A stretch of DNA of 64,000 nt, taken from positions 175,191,696 through 175,255,695 of the forward strand of contig CM060923.1 in the NCBI GenBank assembly GCA_030737875.1, in the 5' to 3' direction. This DNA is from Allium sativum. Taxonomy: Eukaryota > Streptophyta > Magnoliopsida > Asparagales > Amaryllidaceae. The translations under genes and the position numbers were made by a program. The notes beneath the pieces were generated by a model, which did not search any database, was not told where the DNA came from, and worked only from the letters and a program-made list of their open reading frames with translations. Position 1 is the stretch's first letter; the number at the start of each line of letters is the position of its first letter. Positions 37,001 to 47,907 of this stretch are shown piece after piece.

Positions 37001-40000
37001 ACACGGTTGTCTCGTAACCGATTTTAATTAGTTCTCACTTTAAATCAATTAATAAAATAATTAATTTAATAATTCCATTTAATTGTTTCTAAAAATAATT
37101 GTCCAACTTTTCACCGTTAGGTTAATTTTCTATTCCCTTGCTTATAAATCTGATTAACATCAAAATTTTCTTCATAAAATCATTTGATAATTAATTATAA
37201 ACTTAATTAATAAATAATAAATATTTATTTCCCAATAATTTTATTTAAAATAATAGATTTAAAAAAATTCTATTTTCAGTATTAAAACAAATTCTATAAC
37301 CTGATTTTTATCGATTCACTTGACAGTAAATCAATATTTAGAAAATGATTAATTTATAGGCCATATAGTGCCAATTACTCAACCATTATTAATAATTGGT
37401 TCAAACAAAACAAATGTAGAATTGTCAGTCAACGGTCAATTACCAAATCAATCATCCAATCAGAATAGTTCATATAATTATAATACGACAATAAATATAT
37501 TTGAGGAATTCCGTTGGATCCCTACAACCTGTTCTTCCCAGTGTTCAAATAGATTATCTCAAATAATATTATTCAAATCAATCCATCAATGATTTATAAC
37601 AGTCAATAACGACTATTTAATATCAACCAATTTATTTAACACAGCCACAACAATCCAAACAATTCATTAAATTAAACACGTTTATTTTATAAACGTGACA
37701 AATAAGGTAGGACCAATCATTAAAATAACGATTTGGTGTTTTACTGAAATTAAACAATCGTTTAATTTTATTGGTTCAATTAATATATGAATATATAATT
37801 AACATATAATAAATCATTAGCAACCATAACAATCATTAGCAACCATAACACACAATTATAAAACCTGACTTATATAAAATATAAGTGGGGAGAACTGAGT
37901 GAGTTTAGCTCACTTTGATTCCATTTATTTCTTAAGCGGTTCGGTTATTGTTAAATTAAACAATCATTTAGTTTAGCCGTAGTTTCCTGTTGTCTATATT
38001 CCTGTCCAGATCAGCTCCATAACGTTGCCATTTCTGATATGATCCTAACGCGAACTGTTTCGTCAAAAACGGTTCACGCATGAATGTGTTAGCGACGTTA
38101 TAAGTTATACGATTATTTTAAACCATTAATTTTTAACTAAGTTTTAAATTTAAACTAATTCCATTATTTATTACTAAAATGGAATTAATGATTCCGCCCT
38201 ATACAATTTTTAATTAAAATATTTAACCCCTAAATATATGATTTATAACATAAGACGTTTACTTCAACTGTTCACAAAAGGGGTCCGACGAACACTACAC
38301 TAATTGTTCCAAAATTAGATTTATAACCTTTTAATTAGATCTTAAACCTATAAATTAATTATATTTAAAATAAATTGTCCACGTTGTCCATTGCATTAGG
38401 TATGAAAATAAAGAACCACCAAGCATATATTACCTTCTCCTCTCTATGTTTACTGCTGCTGAAAATGGAACCCAGTCAGCATACGGTCCATTTCCATTGC
38501 CACGCAACAGCCTAGTCTTCAACTCCACCGCCCTTTTCTTTTATCTCTATTTCTTTTTTTTTTTTTTTTTTTTTTTTACTGTTGCAAATAAACAGCCTAT
38601 CCTCTTTTGTTCCCAACCCTTTTCCTTCGTATGCCATCTCCAAAGCCCACGCCCTCCCTTTCTCTCCCGTAACTGATTTGAAGAACTCCAAAACCATGCT
38701 TCCACGCACGCCATCAAACTCAACAACATCCACCCAACTCCGCCCAACAGTACTCGATCTGTGAACCCCAAACGATGCGCCTGAACACCCTCAACTCGCG
38801 ACATGAACCTCGTTCAACTCAGTCCTCCAATATGCCTGCAATCCATCCATACATGTCGCAGCTACTTCGCTCGATTCTGGCGAGCTTGACAAACCAAATC
38901 CAATCATGACCGTCTACTAAGTAGATCTCGCGTAGCCGAACATGTTTGTAGTTGTAGTTCTCTTGAGACGATGAACGGAAAACAAGATTTTGGTTAGTGA
39001 AAACGATGAACTACTGACCGTTAAAAATAGAGAAGGCGGCTCAGAATTTTGTTTACTAGTGGCGAGGGTTTTGACCAACAAAATATCACTTGCGTTGTAT
39101 TTATAATGAGATGGGATAGAAAATAATATTTTTATGTTATGTATGAAACTTGCAAGTGATATATCACCCAAAACACCTGCATACGACCTTTGTTTTTGAC
39201 AAACAAATGTAATCCTAACTTAAAAAAAATATTCCGGATCCGATGGGATATGTTTCGTCGAATTCCGAGGTCGTTTGTGAAAAGTCGTTTATAATTATCG
39301 ATTAAAAAGCACGCTTTTAAAATTCTTATAATTACAAAAAAATCAACAAAATTTGAAACCTTGACATTCCACTGGACCTTTTCCTAAGGGATCCAATGAA
39401 ACTTGTTTCGTTAAATTTGTAATCCGTTTGGCCAGTCATTTATTCCTTTAAAGTTGCCCCTATGTAAATAATCTAAACAAGTAAATAGGAACAAAGACGT
39501 TTTTGGCCACCGAAGTCACATACGACATCGGTTTGCCACGAAATTTGGTTTTCTTACAATAATTTAACGATACGGTTTCAATGAAACTAATTTCATCGAA
39601 AACTGAGCCCGTTTGCAAAAATGACTACTTTTAACGCTTATATAATATCAAATAAAATATTATATAAATTCCCAAATAATTCAATTAAATAATAATAAAT
39701 TATTTTCATCATGTATATCCAAATAGAATATATATACAACTTCAAATATAAATTATACAACTCAATATCATTAATTTCGATTTAAACGATGTCCAAATTA
39801 TATTAGAAAACCTTTTAAATATATTAAATAAACGTTATAATTTAAAAACAATTTCCATAGCGACTATTTTAAAATTTGATTTGGAAATAGCTAACAATCT
39901 ATAACATAAAATATGAATTTTTCTCTTTCATTATAAAATTACCATCAACTAGATTCCAACGTTTCTTATTTCACAGAAATCCGACTTATATCGGATCCCG

Positions 40001-40199
40001 TATTTGCGATTGAAGTTCAAAATTCAATATTACGAACTGTCGCGCCATTTCGAGCTCATGTATAATTATATATAAATTTAACGTTCAAAAGTCATTTTAT
40101 AAATGAGTTCAATATTAAAATCCATCAATATTCCAAATAAAATATTTAAAATAATAAATTAAATTAAATATTTGACCACTAAAAATACGGGACATTAAA
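34076..40199 (-). repeat. Solo LTR A (6124 bp) inserted in the Tat 5' LTR
   Basis: Plus-strand ends TGTAACGGCCC and ACGGGACATTAAA; the last bases were probably TTACA. Flanks GATGT (34071-34075) and GGCGT (40200-40204) fit one 5-bp target changed by two transitions at a CpG-rich site; the uninterrupted 3' LTR of the host has AGGCGT here. No gag or pol lies inside, so it is a solo LTR. Orientation is minus: read on that strand, it matches the layout of the E0 LTR (GGCGCGACAGTTCG near the start). It shares several blocks with solo LTR B, such as GCAGAACGCTTGCATCTCACG. A 30-base T run (38548-38578) and TTCGGAATAT-type short repeats (36440-36600) are inside. Reading frames here are not credible genes. 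Confidence 0.85.
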
Positions 40200-40204
40200 G
40201 GCGT

Positions 40205-40885
40205 GAAGGGAGAATTCTAAGAAGGAACTCGGACCGGTTCGGAGACCCCTAAACTGAACCCCCCTGCTCTGAGACAAGCAGATCAGAAATTGGCAAAAAG
40301 AAGGTGCAACCGGATAGGTTTGGAGCTCTCCGACTCGGAATCCCCCTTTGACCATCCGATCCGAACCGAGATCCAGAAACTGCAATAGTTATGATTCACG
40401 ATCCCGCCAAACCCGGAGCGGTTATGTATCACTCTCCCACGTTCACCCACGAACAGAATGCGCTGGCATCATCTCAAATCCTTCAATCCCGACTCTAAAG
40501 GGATGGCCTCCACGTGTATCCGAACCGAAGGCCTTCAAGGGGGGTTTTCCACCTATAAATACACCACCGAGCATCATTTCAAGGGATCTTTGGCAAAGTT
40601 CTGACTCCAACTCTTACAACCACCGAATTTCATTGCTTCATCTAGATCATCACCAACTTTTAGAGTATATTTTATTAATCACTAAGAGAAATTATCAATT
40701 ATATTAGAGAGATTGAATGAAATTCAGCATCGTATTTGTACTCATATCACCGATCAACAAAGTATAAAGTGGACGTAGGCTCTTTAACGCCGAACCACTA
40801 TATATCGTTGTTCTTATTGTTCTTCTATTCATTTTATTTGAAATTATCGTTTGTTTGGGTGTTAGAACCAACTTTAGGTCTAACA
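40205..40885 (+). repeat. Tat 5' LTR, remainder
   Basis: Resumes at GTGAAGGGAGAATTCTAAG, as in the 3' LTR from 58624. It contains several CCGAACCGAGATC-type words, a hairpin motif (AGTGGACGTAGGC..GCCGAACCACT, 40768-40800), and ends GGTCTAACA. Confidence 0.88.
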
Positions 40886-40888
40886 TTT

Positions 40889-40906
40889 TGGTGCTTCCAC
40901 TGAGAG
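40889..40906 (+). promoter_or_regulatory. Tat element primer-binding site
   Basis: TGGTGCTTCCACTGAGAG, three bases after the LTR. Position and TGG start fit a tRNA 3'-end site; the matching tRNA was not identified. Confidence 0.65.
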
Positions 40907-41030
40907 TTTTTGAATTCTCAATGTTTTGGATTATCATTCTACTATTTGGACCCTTAAGTTCAAAGAAGTTAATCCGCTTTCTTCGGCCTTCTTGGAAATT
41001 TTCTTACTAATCTCCAAAGAATTGGATACC

Positions 41031-42710
41031 ATGACTAAAGGAAAAGAAGTGCAAAGTTCCCTGAAAACGAGGCAGACGAAGATCAGCAGGCCAAGGTTAT
41101 GACTAGGTCGAGGGGACAGAGCTCAGGAGCAAACCGATCCGGAAGGGTGTCTCCGAACCGATCCGATCAGGCACTTCCAAACCGACCTGACCTCGAAGCT
41201 CTGAACCGTGTAGAAGGTGTAAACCCGAACCGATACCCTTGACATTGCTCACAACTCCCCTCCGAACCGAACTGGAAGTGCAACCATGAACTGATCTGAA
41301 TCGAATGCAGTTGAGGTTGGAAATTCTACTCGAGCCCCTACAAATGCTCTGATACCAGCCGCGTCGACTAGTGATCAGCTTGGTCCCTCTGCGCTCATCA
41401 CACACAGAGATTTTTCGCGCCTACTTGATATGCTTGAGAGCACCAAGGATGCTTTGGAGTATCATAAACATGATAGCGTTCTTATGAGGGAGAACATGAA
41501 AGTTATGAGCAAGGAGATAAGTGAGCTTCGTAGACAAAGAGTGTCCTCTCTGACCCGTCATTCTACCATGGATCATTCATCATCTTCAGACAAAGAGTGC
41601 CTACATCAAAGGAGGCCGTATGAAAGGCCCGAGAATCTAGACTAGTTGACATTTGGATCGTTAGGATCCCATGAAGATGCATCCCGCGTTCTATGACCCG
41701 ATGATCCGAGTTTGAGAGAACCAATACTGCCAACGATGCGAGGATCGCACGTCCTTCCCAGAGATCCAAACATCACTAATCCCACTCAGAGGTAGCTTCT
41801 CTACCCCGTTCGTCCCATGAATGACCGAGATCATCGGGGGCGAGGAAGTTCAGCCACAAATCGAAACCGAACGGCGTCGCCTGACGTATGCACTGGACGT
41901 GTTAGAAGTGATAGAAGCGTAGATCCTAAACCAGCTTTGACCAACGCCGAAGTGGAAACAATGGCACATCAGATCATGACCGATAGTTAACGCTACACTA
42001 ATGAGGGGGGTATTGAGCGTAGTTATACCCCATTCACCAATGACATCTTGGATTTCCAATTTCCTCGACGATTCATTTTGCCACAAATGGTCCGATATGC
42101 TGGAAGAACGGACCCGGGACAACATTTGATGAGATACGCATGGTATATGAATGCCGCAACCGCACCTGACGCTGTGAAATGCAAAGCTTTCCCGATATAT
42201 CTAGAGGACGTTGCGTTGATGTGGTTTACACGACTTCCTCCCCGTCAGTGTTAAGCTTTAAAGAACTTAGTGAACATTTTATGAACCAGTTCCGGCTCCA
42301 TGCCCGGAAAGCTAAAAGCGTGATTGAGCCATCTAGAATCAAGAAGGCACCGGTGAACCCCTGAAGTCATACCTTGAACATTTCAACTTAGCAGTTACCG
42401 AAATAAGCGATCCCAATGAACCAACCATTTTGATGGCCTTAATAGATAAGGTCAATCCAGACACTGAATTCGGGGGATTTCTAGCTGGAAAACCGCCATT
42501 GACAAGGAAGACATTCTATGAAAAGGCAAATATTTGCTTGTGGTGGGAAGAAATAAACGCTAGTCGAAAAATAAAATCTGATGGAGCTTCAAAAGAAGAT
42601 ATTCGAAGTAATGTTGCTGTGAAATCCGGCAATAATTCGGGGAAGGTCGAGCTAAACATTGGCAACAAAAACGAAGGAAGTGGCAATAGGAATGGAAACA
42701 CAATATAAGA
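41031..42710 (+). pseudogene. Tat gag remnant
   Basis: Starts at the first ATG after the primer-binding site (MTKGKEVQSS) but shifts frame within 15 codons. Recognisable pieces: an Arg/Pro/Asn-rich part built on repeated CCGAACCGATCC DNA words (41120-41300); a coiled-coil-like part (MLESTKDALEYHKHD, 41430-41645); the Gag core with DFQFPRRFILPQMVRY, DPGQHLMRYAWYM, CKAFPIYLEDVALMWFTRLP, SFKELSEHFMNQF (42040-42300); and LEHFNLAVTEI, TILMALIDKV (42370-42460). Several stops and shifts separate them. No zinc knuckle was seen. Confidence 0.85.
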
Positions 42711-43199
42711 AATTGGAATCGAGGAAACAACTCTGGAAAAAGACCTCGATTCCAAACTTTTGAAAACTACACGCCATTGAACAATACTTTAGAGAACATC
42801 TATCTAGATACTTATAATGTCTTACATTACAAAAAGCCTTTGCCCAGAGACTCCACTGAGAAGGAGATGGCTACTGGAATTTTTTTTCTATTTCATGGGA
42901 CTCACGAGCACTCTAATAACGGGTGTCGTCATTTCAGAGAGTGTTGTTGAAAAACTACTGCGAGAAGGAAAGTTAGGCGAACATAAGGTCGCTCCAAGAG
43001 ACAGGGGCGGGGGAACCACGAATCAAAACCAACCTGCTCCTAAACCTACAACTAAATAGAAGGGAAAAGGCATTGTTATAAACACCATGCTTGGAGGACC
43101 ACATCCAGCTGGGTCTAGTAACAGGGCGATGGAACAGTATGTCAACGCTGCTAAACATCCCAAGACAGGGGAATGTAGCTACATTGAAGAAGCCACACT

Positions 43200-43710
43200 A
43201 ATAAAATAGCAAAAGACTGCTGCTGATGATATAATCTTCCGAGACAGAGAAAGTATTGGGGTTGAAGCGCCAAGCACTGATCCGTTATTAATAACAATAG
43301 TTATTGGACCTGCAATAGTTAAGAAAGTTCTTGCGGATAACGGGAGTTCTGTTAACATCCTGTTTAAAAAGGCTTTCGATCAAATGAAATTGGAGATGGA
43401 GGACTTGAATCCATGCGAAGGCTGGATTCGTGGATTTAACGGAACCTCAACCGCGCCGATTGGGGCTATAGACTTGCCTATAGAATTAGGCGAGGGAGAG
43501 CGTAGAAGAGTGAGAATTCTCCAATTTGTTATGCTAGACATCGACTCACCTTACAACGCATTCCTAGGATGAACAACCCTTTCTAAGTTCAGGGCTTGCA
43601 TTTCCCCATGGTTCTCACTGATGAAATTGCCAACGGATGCTGGAGTGGGATGGTTCGAGGTGATCAAGTTACCAGAAGGTACTGCTACATGGCATAGTTA
43701 AAAATGTTGC
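43200..43710 (+). pseudogene. Tat aspartic protease remnant
   Basis: Frame around DPLLITIVIGPAIVKKVLA, then DNGSSVNILF where the family has D-[TG]-G-S-S, then GFNGTSTAPIGAIDLPI and the flap-like end VMLDIDSPYNAFLG. The changed active-site neighbour (N in place of T/G) and stops after 43569 make it dead. The stretch 42711-43199 before it is degenerate gag-protease linker with short broken frames. Confidence 0.8.
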
Positions 43711-43959
43711 GTAATGGAAAGAATTTAGAATCTAAGGACAATTCCTCTCCTGCTAAGGAGAGCTCAGCATAGCAGCTAAAGACGATACCGCCTAGGGAAT
43801 CTCCCGATGAAATTCCTGAAGATATCGATCCCAGGGAAGACGAAGAACCAAAAACTGGAAAAGCGACACCCAATAAGGCGAATGTTGATATCCCAATCGA
43901 TAGGGACGACCTGACGAAGGTCTTGAAGACTGGGTCTCACCTGGATTCTTTCCGGACGA

Positions 43960-44640
43960 AAGAACCGATTGATTTTTGAAAGCAAACCTCGATGTGTTCG
44001 CTTGGAATCATGCAAACATGTATGGAATTTCATCCGCAGTTATGAGCTACTCGCTAAGTTTGAACCCAAAACATCCCCTGGTCAAACAGAAGTGACATAT
44101 GTTAGGCCCGAAGAGCTCAACGGGCTTAAAGGAAGAAGTAGAGAAGTTAAAGAATAACAGGTTCATTAGAGACTCGATATATCTTGACTGGATATCGAAT
44201 CCTGTCCTGGTCAAGAAATCGAATGGGAAATGGCGAACATGCATTGACTTATCTGATTTGAACAAGGCTTGTCCAAAAGATAACTTCCCACTCCCCAGGA
44301 TTGATCAGCTGGTGGACTCAACAGTCGGGCACGAACTTCTTTCCTTCATGGATGCATATTTGGGATACAACCAGATCCCCATGCATATACCGGATCAAGA
44401 GCACATAAGTTTTGTTACAAACTTGGGATAGTACTGTTATGTGGTGACGCCATTCGGACTAAAGAATGACGGATCCATATATCAATGTTTGGTAACTCGA
44501 ATGTTCTATAATCAGATTGGGAAAACTATGGAAGTTTATGCAGACAACATGCTCGTGAAATCCAGGCAGTCTTCCAATCATACGAAAGATTTGGCGGAAT
44601 TTTTTGATATTCTACGGAGGTAAGGGAGTAAGTTGAGCCC
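43960..44640 (+). pseudogene. Tat reverse transcriptase remnant
   Basis: Pieces in two frames: LKEEVEKLKNNRFIRDS, NPVLVKKSNGKWRTCIDLSD, LNKACPKDNFPLPRIDQLVD, HELLSFMDAYLGYNQIPM, then after a stop VVTPFGLKNDGSIYQ. The active site YVDD of the family reads YADN here (44537-44548), so the second catalytic Asp is changed to Asn by one G-to-A step. Frameshifts near 44100 and a stop at 44429 break the frame further. Confidence 0.9.
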
Positions 44641-45375
44641 CTTATAATGCTTATTTGGGGTCGCATTAGGAAAATTTCTCGGTTTCATTGTAAGTTCTCG
44701 AGGGATTGAAATTAATCCTGACCAAATAGCAACAATTAGGAACATAGAACAACCCCAGAAGATTAGAGATGTTCAAAGTTTAGCTGGGAAAGTCGCCGCA
44801 TTGAGCAGGTTCATTTCCAAAGCCACGGAAAAATGTGTCCCCTTCTTTGACTTAATTAAACGGGGGAAGCGAAACTTTGAGTGGACCCCCCGACTGTATA
44901 GATGCCTTCCAAAATCTGTTGAGTTTGCTAGAGAAACCTCGATATTGTCAATACCGGTGGATCACGAAGATCTATTCTTAAATTTGGCGGTGTCAGCTTA
45001 GCTTTGGTGCGTGAGGAAGACAAGGTCCAAAGGCTAGTGTACTACGTAAACAAGAAGTTAGCTACTGTAGAATGAAATTATCCAAAAATAGAAAAACTTG
45101 CTTATAGTCTCTTGATTGCATCCCGAAAGCTCCATCATTATTTCCAAGCTCAGCCAATAGTCATATACACTGATCAACCGCTAAGACAAGTGCTGCAACG
45201 ACTCGAAGCATCGGGGCAACTACTTATATGGAATATCGAGTTGAGCCAAATTCGATTTAAATTTCCAACCAAGGAGATCGATAAGGGGACAAGCCTTAGC
45301 TAATTTCATAGCAGAATTCACAATTCCTAAAGAAGAAGCATTGGCTGACGAGGCTGACCCTTCGGAGCATAATTT
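44641..45375 (+). pseudogene. Tat connection and first RNase H remnant
   Basis: RSLAGKVAALSRFISKATEK-type connection (44760-44835), NFEWTPRLYRCL, then RNase H-like pieces VYYVNKKLA, YPKIEKLAYSLLIASRKL, and VIYTDQPLRQVLQ. Several stops. The order RT-connection-RNase H is usual for Ty3/gypsy. Confidence 0.85.
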
Positions 45376-45962
45376 ATAACTTATACCCTGGAAATTATAC
45401 ACAAAAGGGGTTAAGAATGATTGAAGGTCCGGTGCCGGAATTGTTTTTGCAGTTGGAATTCTCTTCCAGTAACAATGATTTCGAATATGACGCCTTGATT
45501 ATCGGGCTAAAACTCGCTAAGGAACTAGGGGTAATGGCGCTAGACATATTCTGTGACTCCAAGATAGTTGTCTACCAAGTACGAAAGGAATTCGAAACTA
45601 GAGGACCTCGACTTGTTACTTACCTTGAAAAAGTAGAGGAGCTACTAGGTGACTTGGAACATTATAGCATAACTCATATTCCGAGGATAGAAAACCAGAA
45701 GGCAGACCGATTGGCTAATTTATCAAGTTCTGACAACCTCGAAGATACAAAGATGGTTCCAATAGAGGTATTGGAATCACCAAGCTTTGACCAAATGGAA
45801 GTCGACCTAGCCCCGGAAGCTGAACCGGAAAGGGAGTCATGGATGACACTGATGAAGAACTTCCTTAGGAGAGGAACTCTCCCATCAAAAAAGAGCAAGA
45901 GACGAGTTGTAATACGTAAAGCCGCAAGATACATCTTACAGGATGACGTTCTTTATCGCTAG
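45376..45962 (+). pseudogene. Tat second (archaeal-type) RNase H
   Basis: A 182-codon frame from 45417 carries FEYDALIIGLKLAKELG, LDIFCDSKIVVYQV and ENQKADRLANLSS, matching the E, D and last D positions of the extra RNase H domain found only in Tat-lineage elements (and, in related form, in cellular and oomycete elements). The first catalytic Asp region just upstream (about 45390-45450, SGAGIVFAVG in another frame) is broken and its Asp is not seen. A linker runs to about 45962. Confidence 0.82.
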
Positions 45963-47055
45963 GGATTTTCTATGCCCCTACTCTAGTGTATAGCACATGA
46001 AGACATCAAGCATGTACCGAGAGAAGTACATGAGGGTGAGTGTGGAGACCACACCGAAGGCCAAACTTTGGCGAAGAAAGTATTACGATATGGTTATTTT
46101 TGGCCTACCATCAATAAAGATGTAGGTGATTACTCACGACGCTGCGATAAATGCCATAAATTCACTAAAGTTCTAAGGACACCTCCGATTCAGCTTAAAT
46201 CAATGGTGATCCCATAGCCTTTTGCTATGTGGGGAACAAACATCATCGTAGCCCTAACAATCGCCAAAGGAGGATCTAAATATGCAATCGTGGCCGTGAA
46301 TTATTTCAGAAAATGGGCGGAAGCCGAACCCTTTACCACGATCACGACAAAACGGGTGATAAACTTTGTGGTCAGGAGTATCATTTGTCGATTTGGGATA
46401 CCAAGAACCATCATAACTGACAATGGAACCCAATTCGATAGCACAAAATTTAGAAATTTCTGGAAGAAGTATAAAATTGACAAGGGATATACTACGTAGC
46501 TCATCCACAATCAAATAGACTAGTTGAAGCGATAAATAAGGTTATTAAGTCCATACTTAAAAAATGATTGGAACGAGAAAAGGCCATGTGGGTTGACGAA
46601 TTACCACTTGCTTTGTGGGCCCACCGGACGACCTTTAAGACGACAACGGGTCACACCTCTTTTTCACTCTTCTTTGGATCAGAAGAGGTAATTCTGGTGG
46701 ATCTCAAAGGTCCCTCTCATAGGGTGATATAGTATGACCCAATGACAAACAAAGCGCTTCTCCTTGAGTCCCTAGGCATGATTGAAGAGAGAAGGGACGA
46801 AGCGGACTTGCGTGCCTCAAGGCATCGACGTCAAGTGGCATGCTATTATGACAGAAAGGTTCAACCTCGAACTTTTGAACCTGGAGACTTGGTATTGAAG
46901 CGAGTCTTCCCGCCTCTGGTCCATCTAGGTCCAAAGTGGGAAGGACCATAAACCATCTAACGGAAACGTGATACAGGAGCTTTCAAGCTAACGGCCGTGG
47001 ATGGTGAAGAAATTCCTAGAGCTTGGAATGCTTGACATTTGCGACAATACTTGAC
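45963..47055 (+). pseudogene. Tat integrase remnant
   Basis: Zinc-binding part (CGDHTEGQTLAKKVLRYGYFWP, RRCDKCHKF in pieces at 46040-46170), core at 46227-46499 with VAVNYFRKWAEAEP and the second Asp in IITDNGTQFDS, then after a stop HPQSNRLVEAINK with the Glu. The first catalytic Asp is Asn (WGTNI, 46239-46241). The C-terminal part (RRQVACYYDRKVQPRTFEPGD) follows. At least five stops. No chromodomain, as expected for Tat. Confidence 0.9.
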
Positions 47056-47907
47056 TTGAATTTGTTTATTTTATTTTGTTTCATAAGCCATGTAAAAAGG
47101 CACGGCTTTCCTAGAAAAGTTTGGTTAATATAAATGAAAGATTATGAAGTGGACGTAGGCCACGACTTGGCCAAACCACTATAAAAATATCATGTGTGAT
47201 TTACTTTTCCTTCACGAGCTTTGTTATATATATATATATATATATATATATTCTGTGATTGTTACAATCTAAGTGTAAAACAACAAAAAATTGAATTGAA
47301 ATCAGAGCAAACGAGATAATCATTTGTGTAACAAAACAAGAAAGGACAAGAAGACGATGTCCCAAACTCTAACTCTCGCGATTCGAGATAGAGTATAAAG
47401 GACGGGAAGATGACGTCCCTAAGGTGAGACGGTGCACCACGACAAAATATTGCCTTGAATCCACTCTAACCTGACTATTCGACAGGAGAGTATAAAGGTA
47501 CAAAGAATCGGTACCACTGGAAAAGAATCTTGACCCTGCCAGAGAGCTGGAGGCAACTAAGTGTCGAACTTAATCGATATTAAACAAGCCCTGGTCAGGC
47601 ATTGCATTCAAGATTGATTGGGGGCATATATACATACATCACATCTTGTCATTAATTACTTCGTACGACAGAGGTGTCCACACCGTGCGTTTAGTCCGTT
47701 TATAATGTGACATATTATTTACTGCTTGTATCATACTCAAATAAAGTATATGACAAACTCAGAAGTAGTGGATATTGCAGGAAACAACTACTTTATTTAT
47801 GTGAGTGCAGGTTTATACAAAAGGGTGAAACAAAGAAAGGTTAGGGCCACACTCGTTATAACAATGACGAACCAAGAGAAACCCAAAACGAAGGATAAAG
47901 CAGCTTT
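47056..47907. other. Tat spacer between pol and the antisense ORF
   Basis: Noncoding. It contains an extra copy of the LTR hairpin motif (AGTGGACGTAGGC..CCAAACCACT, 47148-47180), a (TA)n run (47225-47251), and three similar segments with GACGTCCC/GATGTCCC words at 47360-47540. Confidence 0.75.

Noticed and set aside
38446..38804. Possible short genes on both strands next to a poly-T run
   Set aside because: They lie inside solo LTR A, match no family I know and are not supported by B.
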